From NCBI GenBank assembly GCA_913775975.1, contig CAJYLQ010000039.1, positions 1 to 34,579 on the forward strand: DNA of 34,579 nt. Reading direction: 5' to 3'. The position numbers were made by a program, and so were the translations under genes. Shown in pieces: positions 15,881 to 23,273 of the stretch. The stretch is from an uncultured Sphingomonas sp. GTDB taxonomy: Bacteria > Pseudomonadota > Alphaproteobacteria > Sphingomonadales > Sphingomonadaceae. The notes under the pieces are model-generated. The model was given only the letters and a program-made list of their open reading frames with translations, searched no databases and was not told where the DNA came from. The stretch's first letter is position 1; the number at the start of each line of letters is the position of its first letter.

Positions 15881-17856
15881 GCGTCCAGCGCTTCCTCGTC
15901 CAGCCGCGCGGCGTTTTCCTGGATGAAGGCGAAGCGGTGGGCGGGGTTCGTCCCCATCAGCCGGTCGACCAGATCCTTCACCCCCGCCCGCGCCTCATAT
16001 TCCTGCGGCAGGGTGATGCGGATCATCGAGCGTTTGGCCGGATCCATCGTCGTCTCGCGCAGCTGGATCGGGTTCATCTCGCCCAGCCCCTTGAAGCGCG
16101 CGACCTCCACCTTCTTGCCCTTGAAAGCGGTCCGCTCCAGCTCGGCGCGATGGGCGTCGTCGCGGGCATACAGGCTCTTCGTCCCCGCCGTCAGGCGATA
16201 GAGCGGCGGCTGCGCGAGATACAGGTGTCCGCGCCGCACGAGGTCCGGCATCTCCTGAAAGAAGAACGTCATTAGCAGCGTCGCGATATGCGCGCCGTCG
16301 ACATCGGCGTCGGTCATGATGACGATGCGCTCGTAGCGCAGGTGATCGGGCTGGCATTCCTTGCGCGTGCCGCAGCCCAGCGCCTGGATCAGGTCGGCGA
16401 TCTCCTGATTGGCGAGGATCTTCGCCGACGTCGCCGACGCCACGTTCAGGATCTTGCCGCGAATCGGGAGGATCGCCTGCGTCTTGCGGTCGCGCGCCTG
16501 CTTCGCGCTGCCGCCGGCCGAATCGCCCTCGACGATGAACAACTCCGTCCCCGCCGGGGCATCGGCCGAACAGTCGGTCAGCTTGCCGGGCAGGCGCAGC
16601 TTGCGCGCGCTGGTCGCGGTCTTGCGCTTGACCTCGCGCTCCGCCTTGCGCCGCAGCCGCTCGTCCATCCGGTCGAGCACATAGCCGAGCAGCGCCTTGC
16701 CCCGGTCCATGTTGTTGCTCAGCCAATGGTCGAAATGGTCGCGCATCGCCTTTTCGACGAGGCCCGCCGCCTCCGGGCTGGTCAGCCGGTCCTTGGTCTG
16801 GCTCTGGAACTGCGGCTCGCGGATGAAGACGGACAGCATCAGCTCGGCGCCGACCGCCACGTCGTCCGCCGTGATGTCCTTCGCCTTCTTGTTGTTCACG
16901 AGATCGCCGAACTGGCGCAGGCCGCGCACCAGCGCCTGGCGCAGCCCCTGTTCATGCGTGCCGCCGTCCGGCGTCGGGATGGTGTTGCAATACCAGCTAT
17001 AGCTGCCGTCGCTCCACAGCGGCCAGGCCACCGCCCATTCGACGCGGCCCTGGCTGCCGGGGAAATCCTGCGTCCCCGCGAAGAAATCGGCCGTCGCGCA
17101 TTCGCGCCCGCCGATCTGCTCCTTCAGGTGATCGGCGAGGCCGCCGGGGAACTGGAACACCGCCTCCGCCGGCGTATCGCCCTCGATCAGCGCGGGGTCG
17201 CAATGCCAGCGGATCTCGACGCCCGCGAACAGATACGCCTTCGACCGCGCCAGCCGATAGAGGCGCGCCGGCTTGAAGTTCAGCTCCGGCCCGAAAATCT
17301 CGGTATCGGGCGTGAAGGCGACGGAAGTGCCGCGCCGGTTGGGCGCCGCGCCGACATGCTCCAGCGCCCCCTGCGTCACGCCGCGCGAAAAGCGCTGGCG
17401 ATACAGCTGCCGGTCGCGCGCGACCTCCACCACCGTGTCCGACGACAGCGCATTGACCACCGACACGCCGACGCCGTGCAGCCCGCCCGAGGTGGCATAG
17501 GCCTTCCCCGTAAACTTGCCGCCCGAATGCAGCGTCGACAGGATTACCTCCAGCGCCGACTTGTCGGGAAACTTCGGGTGCGGGTCGACCGGGATGCCGC
17601 GACCGTTGTCGGTGATGGTCAGCCGGTTGCCCGGCTCCAGCGTCACCTCGATCCGGGTCGCGTGGCCGGCCACCGCCTCGTCCATCGCATTGTCGAGCAC
17701 TTCGGCGGCGAGGTGGTGCAGCGCACGTTCGTCGGTGCCACCGATATACATGCCCGGCCGCCGCCGGACGGGCTCCAGCCCCTCCAGCACCTCGATCGAC
17801 GACGCGTCATAGGCGGCGGCTTGCGGGGTGGATGCCGCGAACAGGTCAGAGGACAT
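15877..17856 (-). CDS. parE: DNA topoisomerase IV subunit B
   Basis: ParE is the ATPase subunit of topoisomerase IV, which unlinks daughter chromosomes together with ParC. From ATG 17854-17856 the protein has 659 residues. The GHKL ATPase region shows EVLDNAMDE (52-60), DNGRGIPVD (83-91) and TSGGLHGVGVSVVNALS (122-138). The TOPRIM domain shows EGDSAGGSAK (443-452) and DADVDGAHI (516-524), and RFKGLGEMN follows near the C-terminus. Assignment to ParE over GyrB rests on length and overall resemblance: no GyrB insert is present. An upstream extension to 17907 is not needed. The gene is divergent from the outer-membrane protein gene and coupled to the DUF1275 gene. Confidence 0.9.
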   Translation of the reverse strand: MSSDLFAASTPQAAAYDASSIEVLEGLEPVRRRPGMYIGGTDERALHHLAAEVLDNAMDEAVAGHATRIEVTLEPGNRLTITDNGRGIPVDPHPKFPDKSALEVILSTLHSGGKFTGKAYATSGGLHGVGVSVVNALSSDTVVEVARDRQLYRQRFSRGVTQGALEHVGAAPNRRGTSVAFTPDTEIFGPELNFKPARLYRLARSKAYLFAGVEIRWHCDPALIEGDTPAEAVFQFPGGLADHLKEQIGGRECATADFFAGTQDFPGSQGRVEWAVAWPLWSDGSYSWYCNTIPTPDGGTHEQGLRQALVRGLRQFGDLVNNKKAKDITADDVAVGAELMLSVFIREPQFQSQTKDRLTSPEAAGLVEKAMRDHFDHWLSNNMDRGKALLGYVLDRMDERLRRKAEREVKRKTATSARKLRLPGKLTDCSADAPAGTELFIVEGDSAGGSAKQARDRKTQAILPIRGKILNVASATSAKILANQEIADLIQALGCGTRKECQPDHLRYERIVIMTDADVDGAHIATLLMTFFFQEMPDLVRRGHLYLAQPPLYRLTAGTKSLYARDDAHRAELERTAFKGKKVEVARFKGLGEMNPIQLRETTMDPAKRSMIRITLPQEYEARAGVKDLVDRLMGTNPAHRFAFIQENAARLDEEALDA

Positions 17857-17938
17857 GGCCCGCTTATGGAACAAAACGGCGCCAAACGCCAGCCGGGGTG
17901 TGTCCATTGCGCAACAGGATCGCCTAAACCCAGATCAG

Positions 17939-17947
17939 TGTGGATAA
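17939..17947 (-). promoter_or_regulatory. perfect DnaA-box 9-mer between parE and the OMP gene
   Basis: TGTGGATAA on the plus strand is the exact complement of the consensus DnaA box TTATCCACA. It lies in the 148-bp divergent intergenic region. A single box is not an origin. It could be a DnaA-controlled promoter site or a chance match. Confidence 0.5.
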
Positions 17948-18004
17948 ATTTGCGTCCACGGCCCGTTTCTGTCGCACCAATCTGTGAACGTTCCGGGAGA
18001 GTTC

Positions 18005-18850
18005 ATGCGCACCATCCTGTTCCTCGGCGCCGCCATCGCGGCCGCCTCCGCCGTCCCCGCCCAGGCGCAGGACATGACCGAAGACCGTCCGTTTTCCGGC
18101 ATCTACGTCGGCGGCGCGGGCGGTTATGACGTGCAGCCCAACGATATCGGCTCGCGCATCCTGTTCGACCGCAACCTCGACGGGAATTTCAACGATACCG
18201 TGCTGACCGGCGCGGGCGGCAACGCCTTTGGCCCCGGTTTCTGCAACGGCTCCGCCCGCACGCAGTTCTCGCCCGCCAATGGCGGCTCGTGCCGCAACGA
18301 CAAGGACGGCTGGGCCTATTACGGCCGGGTCGGCATGGATACGCAGCGCGGCAACATCGTCGTCGGCGCGGTCGGTGAGTTCGGCAAGAGCGAGATCCGC
18401 GACAGCGTCACCGCCTTCTCGGGCACGCCCGCCAGCTACGTCATGAGCCGAAACATCGACTGGGAGGCCTCGATCCGTGGCCGCGCTGGCTATGCCGCCA
18501 ACACCACGTTGTTCTACGGCACGTTCGGCGCGGGCTACGCGCGGATCGATCGCCAGTTCGCCACGACCAACACGGTCAACACCTTCACCGGCAGCGGCAA
18601 GCGCAATCAGTGGGGCTTCCTGGGCGGCGGCGGCATCGAGCAGAAGCTGGGCCGCAACTTCTCGGTGGGCATGGAATACATGTACCACCAGTATCAGGAC
18701 AACGACTATCGCGTCCGCGTGACCGGCCCCGCCGGCACCCCCTTCACCAACGCCGCCAATGGCGGCACCGCGTCGGGCACCGACTTCCGCCGCTCGGACG
18801 ACAAGTTCCGCTGGCACAGCCTGCGCGCCACGGCGGCGTTCCGGTTCTGA
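18005..18850 (+). CDS. outer-membrane beta-barrel protein (Omp25/porin-like)
   Basis: The 281-residue protein has a signal peptide (residues 1 to about 22, MRTILFLGA...PAQAQ). The rest alternates polar and hydrophobic residues in the beta-barrel manner, with FSGIYVGGAGGYD at the mature start and a C-terminal aromatic ending (LRATAAFRF) recognised by the BAM machinery. RNIDWEASIRGRAGYAANTTLFYGTFGAGYA and the later GGGGIEQKLGRNFSVGMEYMYHQY match the alphaproteobacterial Omp25/Omp31-like barrel pattern. Two cysteines (CNGS, SCRN) may form a loop disulfide. ATG 18005 follows a GGGAGAG site; a GTG at 17984 is less likely. The exact role is unknown. Confidence 0.88.
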   Translation: MRTILFLGAAIAAASAVPAQAQDMTEDRPFSGIYVGGAGGYDVQPNDIGSRILFDRNLDGNFNDTVLTGAGGNAFGPGFCNGSARTQFSPANGGSCRNDKDGWAYYGRVGMDTQRGNIVVGAVGEFGKSEIRDSVTAFSGTPASYVMSRNIDWEASIRGRAGYAANTTLFYGTFGAGYARIDRQFATTNTVNTFTGSGKRNQWGFLGGGGIEQKLGRNFSVGMEYMYHQYQDNDYRVRVTGPAGTPFTNAANGGTASGTDFRRSDDKFRWHSLRATAAFRF

Positions 18851-18856
18851 GGCGCA

Positions 18857-19007
18857 GGGCGGCCTGCGGCATCCTGCCGCAGGACTCGCCCAAGCCCGGC
18901 CAGCGTGGCGAAAGCCACGTCTGACGACGGCGAAGGGCGGCCTGCGGCATCCTGTCGCAGGACTCGCCCAAGCCCGGCCAGCATAGCGCACGCTATGTCT
19001 GACGACG
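18857..19007 (+). repeat. two tandem 73-bp structured repeats with compensatory changes
   Basis: Units at 18857-18929 and 18935-19007 are 73 bp each and differ at seven positions. Each has a 7-bp hairpin beginning CTGCGGC, then CGCCCAAGCCCGGC, then a second hairpin. The second hairpin has arms CAGC-GTGGC / GCCAC-G(T)CTG in unit 1 and CAGC-ATAGC / GCTAT-G(T)CTG in unit 2, with a bulged T. Loops are GAAA and GCAC. Two base pairs change on both sides, two changes are in the loop, and the last keeps a G-T pair. Confidence 0.9.
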
Positions 19008-19032
19008 CGGCTTTGCCGCGTCGGGCCAGAAA

Positions 19033-19074
19033 CGAAAACACCCGCCGGGGAAGCCCCTCCGGCGGGTGTTTTCG
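19033..19074. terminator. strong bidirectional terminator
   Basis: A perfect 16-bp stem, CGAAAACACCCGCCGG (19033-19048) with CCGGCGGGTGTTTTCG (19059-19074), has a 10-nt loop. Both strands carry TGTTTTCGT at the 3' arm. It sits between the outer-membrane protein gene and the convergent gcrA gene and could stop transcription from both sides. The adjacent upstream hairpin CGACGCGGC / GCCGCGTCG (19003-19023) is separate. Confidence 0.85.
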
Positions 19075-19114
19075 TGTTCCGACCTGACAGACCGGTACGC
19101 CTTGGCCGCAGGCC

Positions 19115-19169
19115 CGTCATGGGAGTAAATCCCATGACGTTGGACGCCGCGTTAGCGGCGCCAGCCGGG
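19115..19169 (-). repeat. third, inverted copy of the structured repeat with an extra hairpin
   Basis: On the minus strand, 19169 down to 19138 reads CCCGGC, TGGC, GCCGC, loop TAAC, GCGGC, G-T-CCA, ACG. This is the same layout as the two tandem units on the plus strand, including the bulged T, but with different paired bases. Next to it is a perfect 10-bp hairpin CGTCATGGGA / TCCCATGACG (19115-19124 with 19130-19139, loop GTAAA). Confidence 0.8.
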
Positions 19170-19220
19170 CGGGCCGAGAAACCGCGCGGCCTTCGGCCGT
19201 CAGCGAACTCTCGGCCCGCC
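19168..19220 (-). terminator. 12-bp stem reaching into the gcrA 3' end
   Basis: GGCGGGCCGAGA and TCTCGGCCCGCC (19168-19179 and 19209-19220) are perfect inverse copies enclosing a smaller hairpin CGGCC-TTC-GGCCG (19187-19199). The upstream arm lies inside the gcrA coding sequence (codons for GGPR). It could help end or stabilise the gcrA message. No T tract follows, so intrinsic termination is uncertain. Confidence 0.6.
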
Positions 19221-19874
19221 GAACGGCAGCGGCGGGGGCGGGCGGCGGTCGCGGCGGGGCAGCTGCGCCTGATAGGCGTGGCCGCAATGTTCCACGCAAT
19301 AGGGGAAGCCGGGGTTCACCTTGTCCCCGCAGAAATGAAAGTCCGGCTCACCCGGATGGCCCAGCGGCCATTTGCAGATGCGGTCGTTCAGATCGAGCAG
19401 GCTCGTCTTGCCGGCGATCTCGGCCGACGGCTTGGCGGGCACCAGCCGGCGCGGCGGCGCGGGCGCGATCGGCGGCTGCTGTTCACCGGGCGACTGGCGC
19501 AGGAACCCGCCCGGCCCGACCGAGCGCAGGATCGGCTGCGGTGGCGCGGCCGGCTGCGACTCGGCGGCGGGCGCCGGTTCGGCTTCGATCTCGGCAACGG
19601 GGGCCGCAGGCGGCGGTGGTGGTGGAGGCGGCGGCGGCGGCGGGGGTGGCGGTGCCGCCTCTACCGGCGCCGGCACCGGCGCGGGAGCCGGCGCCGGTTC
19701 CGGCTCGCTGGTCTTCACCGGAGAGGGGCGGGATTGCAGGCCCAGGCGGTGCGCCTTCCCGATCACGGCATTGCGGCTGACGCCCTCGCCCAGCGCCTCG
19801 GCGATCTGGCTGGCCGTCTGGCCCGCCTCCCACATGGTCTTGAGCGTTCCGATTCGCTCTTCGGTCCAGGACAT
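19200..19874 (-). CDS. gcrA: GcrA family cell-cycle regulator
   Basis: GcrA is an alphaproteobacterial sigma70-binding transcription factor that reads CcrM-methylated GANTC promoter sites and drives cell-cycle genes. The 224-residue protein begins MSWTEERIGTLKTMWEAGQTASQIAEALG, the standard DNA-binding helix-turn-helix (about 1-45). The conserved C-terminal module starts at C167 (CKWPLGHPGEPDFHFCG) and includes C182, C193 and C197, a probable zinc site. Between them is a Pro/Ala linker with 15 prolines in a row (residues 75-89). It is transcribed away from the ABC permease gene, with about 60 bp between starts. The family assignment is firm. Confidence 0.93.
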   Translation of the reverse strand: MSWTEERIGTLKTMWEAGQTASQIAEALGEGVSRNAVIGKAHRLGLQSRPSPVKTSEPEPAPAPAPVPAPVEAAPPPPPPPPPPPPPPPAAPVAEIEAEPAPAAESQPAAPPQPILRSVGPGGFLRQSPGEQQPPIAPAPPRRLVPAKPSAEIAGKTSLLDLNDRICKWPLGHPGEPDFHFCGDKVNPGFPYCVEHCGHAYQAQLPRRDRRPPPPLPFGGPRVR

Positions 19875-19936
19875 CAGTCTTCCTCAAACAGCTCGCCGAT
19901 TGCGGGCAACGCCGGCAGCGGTTACGCGCTGTGGCG

Positions 19937-20785
19937 ATGAACAGCCAACCCCCAATCGGCCAGATCCGGTCTTTCGACCGCGAACCCGGCGTGCCCGTCA
20001 TCCGGAACATCAACTGGGGCGGCCTTCGCACGCTCTATATCAAGGAGGTGCGCCGCTTCTTCAAGGTGCAGCTCCAGACCATCTGGGCGCCGGCGATCAC
20101 GACGCTGCTGTTCCTCGTAATATTCACCGTCGCGCTGGGCAGCCGCCACGCCGTGCCGGTCGCGGGGCAACAGATTCCCTTCGCGGACTTCATCGCGCCG
20201 GGTCTCATCGTCATGGGGATGCTGCAGAATGCGTTCGCCAATGCCAGCTTCTCGCTGCTGGTCGGCAAGATCCAGGGCACGATCGTCGACTATCTGATGC
20301 CCCCCCTGTCCACCGCGGAGCTGCTGGCCGCGCTGGTCGGCGGCGCGGTCACGCGCGCGGTGCTGGTGGGACTGACGGTGTGGCTGGCCATGGCGCTGTG
20401 GCCGGGCGTCCACGTGACGCCGCACGCGCCTCTCGCCATCCTCGTATTCGGCCTCGGCGGGTCGGTGTTCCTCGCGCTGCTCGGCGTGCTGACGTCGATC
20501 TGGGCGGAAAAGTTCGACCACGCCGCCGCCGTCACCAATTTCGTCGTCGCGCCGCTGTCGCTGCTGTCGGGCACCTTTTATTCCGTCGATGCGCTGGCGC
20601 CGACCTGGCACGCGATCAGCCATGCCAACCCGTTCTTCTACGTCATCTCGGGCTTCCGCTACGGCTTTCTGGGCCTCGCCGATTCGCCGATCTGGCTGGG
20701 CGCGCTGGTGGTGCTGGGCATCGACGCCGTGCTGGCGATCACCTGCTACGCGCTGCTGCGGCGCGGCTGGCGGCTGAAGAACTAG
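19937..20785 (+). CDS. ABC-2 type transporter permease
   Basis: The 282-residue protein is an ABC-2 family export permease with about six hydrophobic helices (near residues 40-60, 75-95, 120-150, 160-185, 190-215 and 235-275). The SGTFYSVDALAPTWHAISHANPFFYVISGFRYGF segment is the classical ABC-2 signature shared with drug, polysaccharide and Nod-factor exporters. The substrate is unknown. No ATPase gene is next to it; upstream is divergent gcrA, downstream is a convergent LysR gene. Either ATG 19937 or GTG 19931 could start it; ATG is preferred. Confidence 0.88.
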   Translation: MNSQPPIGQIRSFDREPGVPVIRNINWGGLRTLYIKEVRRFFKVQLQTIWAPAITTLLFLVIFTVALGSRHAVPVAGQQIPFADFIAPGLIVMGMLQNAFANASFSLLVGKIQGTIVDYLMPPLSTAELLAALVGGAVTRAVLVGLTVWLAMALWPGVHVTPHAPLAILVFGLGGSVFLALLGVLTSIWAEKFDHAAAVTNFVVAPLSLLSGTFYSVDALAPTWHAISHANPFFYVISGFRYGFLGLADSPIWLGALVVLGIDAVLAITCYALLRRGWRLKN

Positions 20786-20796
20786 GCAGGCGCGCG

Positions 20797-21597
20797 CTAT
20801 TCCCCCAGCGCCTCGACCAGCGCGCGCACCTTCTGCTGGCGCCATTGCGGCGTCGGCGCGACCAGCCAATAGCCCAGGCGCGAGGGCGTCGGCTCGCCCA
20901 GCGCGACCACCCGGCCGGCCGCGATATCGGCCGCCGCCAGCAGTTCCGGCACCATCGCCCGGCCAAGCCCCGCCGCCGCCGCATCGATCGCGAGGCCCGC
21001 ATCCGCGACGCGGATCGTCGCGGCGGCATCCTCCGCCCCGCCCGGCCAGCCGATCAGGATCTCGCTGGCGCTGCCCGGCGCGGCGACGGTGACGAAGCCG
21101 TCCGATTCCAGCGCCTCGCCCTCATGCTCGCCCGGCCCCTCGCCCCAGCGGATCGCGAGGTCCAGATTGGCCTGGGTGAAGTCGATTCCGCCCTCGCCCT
21201 GCCCGTCCGCCGCCAGCAGGACGAAGCGCAGGTCCGCATCCGCCGCCGCGATCCGGGCGAGGCGCGGCATCAGCCATTTCTCGGTCAGGTCGCGCGGCGC
21301 GGCGATGGTCAGCGACTTGGAGGACTGGCCCGCGCGCATCGCCCGCACCGATTCCTCGAATTGCAGGAACCCCTCGCGCAGGGGGGCAAGCCCCGCCTCG
21401 CCTTCCGGCGTCAGTTCTAGCCCGCGCGTGGTGCGGCGGAACAGCACGACACCCAACGTATCCTCCAGCGCGCGGATCTGCTGGCCGACGGCGGCGGGCG
21501 TCACCGCCAGCTCGTCCGCCGCGCGGGTGAAGGACAGGTGCCGCGCCGCCGCGTCGAGCACGCGGAGGCCGTTGAGGGGCAGGTGCGTCCGCTTCAT
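20797..21597 (-). CDS. LysR family transcriptional regulator (GcvA-like)
   Basis: The 266-residue protein has the LysR N-terminal winged helix-turn-helix (residues 6-66): LNGLRVLDAAARHLSFTRAADELAVTPAAVGQQIRALED. The LPLNGLRVLDAAAR start and the loss of hydrophobic repeats in the effector domain resemble the GcvA/AmpR branch. The effector domain (about 90-266) is somewhat short. The ATG overlaps the apaG stop by four bases, so it is the last gene of metZ-apaG-lysR and not divergent from a target, which is unusual for LysR genes. Its target is unknown. Confidence 0.88.
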   Translation of the reverse strand: MKRTHLPLNGLRVLDAAARHLSFTRAADELAVTPAAVGQQIRALEDTLGVVLFRRTTRGLELTPEGEAGLAPLREGFLQFEESVRAMRAGQSSKSLTIAAPRDLTEKWLMPRLARIAAADADLRFVLLAADGQGEGGIDFTQANLDLAIRWGEGPGEHEGEALESDGFVTVAAPGSASEILIGWPGGAEDAAATIRVADAGLAIDAAAAGLGRAMVPELLAAADIAAGRVVALGEPTPSRLGYWLVAPTPQWRQQKVRALVEALGE

Positions 21598-21992
21598 TGC
21601 GTCACCGCCGGCGCGCTCAGCACGAAGCGGGGGATGGCGACGTCGAACGTCGCGCCGTCCTGCCCGACCATGCGGAAACTGCCCTGCATCGCGCCGCTGG
21701 ACGTGGCGAGCGGGCAGCCGGACACGTAATCGTAGCTGCCGCCCGGCGCGATCACCGGCTGTTCGCCGACCACGCCCTCGCCCTCCACCGAATGGCGCGC
21801 GCCGCGCCCGTCGGTGATGACCCAGTGGCGGGTCAGCAGCTGCACCGTCTGGTCGCCGTCATTCTCCAGCCGGATGTGATACGCCCAGAACCAGCGCCCG
21901 CGCCCCGGCTCCGACTGTTCGGCCAGATAGCTGACCGAGACGCGGACGGTGACGCCATTGGTCGTCTCCGCATGGGGGAACAGCGCCTTCAT
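21594..21992 (-). CDS. apaG: ApaG protein
   Basis: The 132-residue protein is a single ApaG domain, a fibronectin-III-like beta sandwich. The conserved stretch RWFWAYHIRLENDGDQTVQLLTRHWVITDGRG (about 33-64) and GYVSGCPL-like DYVSGCPLATSSGAMQGSF near 88-106 are diagnostic. ApaG has been linked to Co2+ resistance and Mg2+ efflux in enterobacteria, but its biochemical role is not settled. I start at ATG 21990-21992; a TTG one codon upstream is unneeded. It lies 7 bp after metZ, so they form one operon. Confidence 0.93.
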   Translation of the reverse strand: MKALFPHAETTNGVTVRVSVSYLAEQSEPGRGRWFWAYHIRLENDGDQTVQLLTRHWVITDGRGARHSVEGEGVVGEQPVIAPGGSYDYVSGCPLATSSGAMQGSFRMVGQDGATFDVAIPRFVLSAPAVTQ

Positions 21993-21999
21993 CAACGGC

Positions 22000-23208
22000 T
22001 TACAGGCCCGCGCGGGTCAGCGCGCGGTCCAGATCCTCGATCAGGTCGTCAGGATCCTCCAGCCCGACGTTCAGGCGGAGCATCCCTTCGCCGATGCCCA
22101 TGCCCGCGCGCACCTCGGCCGACACGCCGGCATGGGTGGTGGAGGCGGGATGCGTCATCAGCGATCGCGAATCGCCGATATTGTTGCTGATGTCGATCAG
22201 CTCCAGTGCATCGAGCAGCGCATGCGCCTGCTCGCGCCCGCCATCGACCTCGATCGCGAAGATCGCGCCGGCCGCCGCCATCTGGCGCATCGCCAGTTCG
22301 TGCTGTGGATGGCTGGCAAGCCCCGGATGCAGCACGCGCGGCACGCGTCCTTCCAGGAAAGTGCCGACCTTCACCGAATTTTCCGACTGGCGGCGGATGC
22401 GCAGGTCCAGCGTCTCCAGCCCCTTCAGCACCACCCAGGCGTTGAACGGCGACAGCGTCGGCCCGGTATTGCGCGTGAAGGGCAGCAGCGTATTGTCGAT
22501 CCAGTCCTGCGTCCCGCACACGGCGCCGGCCAGCACGCGGCCCTGCCCGTCCATCATCTTGGTGGCGGAATAGGCGACGACGTCCGCGCCGAACTCCATC
22601 GGCCGCTGCAGCGCGGGCGTGGCGAAGGCATTGTCGACGACCGTCGTGATCCCCCGCTCCCGCGCCAGCCCGCAGACGGCGGCCAGGTCGACCACGTCCA
22701 TCGTCGGATTGGCGGGCGTTTCGAAGAAGAATACCTTCGTCTCGGGCCGCACCGCGTCCAGAAATTGCTGCGGGTCGCGGGCGTCGACCACCGTCGTGGC
22801 GATCCCGAACTTGGGCAGCAGCGTGTCGGTCAGCCAGCGGCACGATCCGAACGCCGCGCGGCCGCCGACCAGATGATCGCCCGCCTGCAACTGGCAGAGG
22901 AGCGCGGCGGTCATCGCCGCCATGCCGCTCGCCATCGTCCGGCACGCCTCCGCCCCTTCCAGCAGGGCGATGCGCTGTTCCAGCATCTCCACGGTCGGGT
23001 TCTGCAATCGGGAATAGGTCATCCCCTGCTGCTCACCCGCGAACCGGGCGGCGGCGTCGGCCGCGCGGTCATAGGTATAGCCCGACGTCAGGAACAACGC
23101 CTCCGACGTCTCCCCCCATTCGGAACGGGCGGTGCCGCCACGGATCGCCTGCGTGGCGGGCCGCCAGGTGGCGGTGATCGAGCGGTCCTGTCCGGTCTTG
23201 CGCTTCAT
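22000..23208 (-). CDS. metZ: O-succinylhomoserine sulfhydrylase
   Basis: MetZ makes homocysteine from O-succinylhomoserine and sulfide, giving direct sulfhydrylation in methionine synthesis. The 402-residue protein is a Cys/Met metabolism PLP enzyme. The cofactor lysine is K217 in AYSATKMMDGQGR. Other family parts are TYSRLQNPTVEMLEQRIALLEGAEACRTMASGMAA (64-98), FFETPANPTMDVVDL (161-175) and VDNAFATPALQRP (191-203). Distinguishing MetZ from cystathionine gamma-synthase rests on the GQGRVLAGAV segment and adjacency to apaG. It begins the metZ-apaG-lysR operon. Confidence 0.92.
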   Translation of the reverse strand: MKRKTGQDRSITATWRPATQAIRGGTARSEWGETSEALFLTSGYTYDRAADAAARFAGEQQGMTYSRLQNPTVEMLEQRIALLEGAEACRTMASGMAAMTAALLCQLQAGDHLVGGRAAFGSCRWLTDTLLPKFGIATTVVDARDPQQFLDAVRPETKVFFFETPANPTMDVVDLAAVCGLARERGITTVVDNAFATPALQRPMEFGADVVAYSATKMMDGQGRVLAGAVCGTQDWIDNTLLPFTRNTGPTLSPFNAWVVLKGLETLDLRIRRQSENSVKVGTFLEGRVPRVLHPGLASHPQHELAMRQMAAAGAIFAIEVDGGREQAHALLDALELIDISNNIGDSRSLMTHPASTTHAGVSAEVRAGMGIGEGMLRLNVGLEDPDDLIEDLDRALTRAGL

Positions 23209-23273
23209 GCGCTTGCCCTAGCCCCCCGGGAGGCGGCCTTGCAAGCCGGGGTGATTCGCGACAAGCCGTCGCG

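Noticed and set aside
16288..18129. 613-codon open frame antisense to parE
   Set aside because: The other strand encodes an intact topoisomerase IV subunit with all motifs. This frame is a compositional shadow.
18857..19007. Tandem repeats as a possible CRISPR array
   Set aside because: Only two 73-bp units, each with internal hairpins and a 5-bp spacing; no spacers and no cas genes.
19372..21420. 682-codon open frame running through gcrA, the ABC permease and the LysR gene
   Set aside because: It crosses three well-supported genes in the wrong frame or strand and its protein is low complexity.
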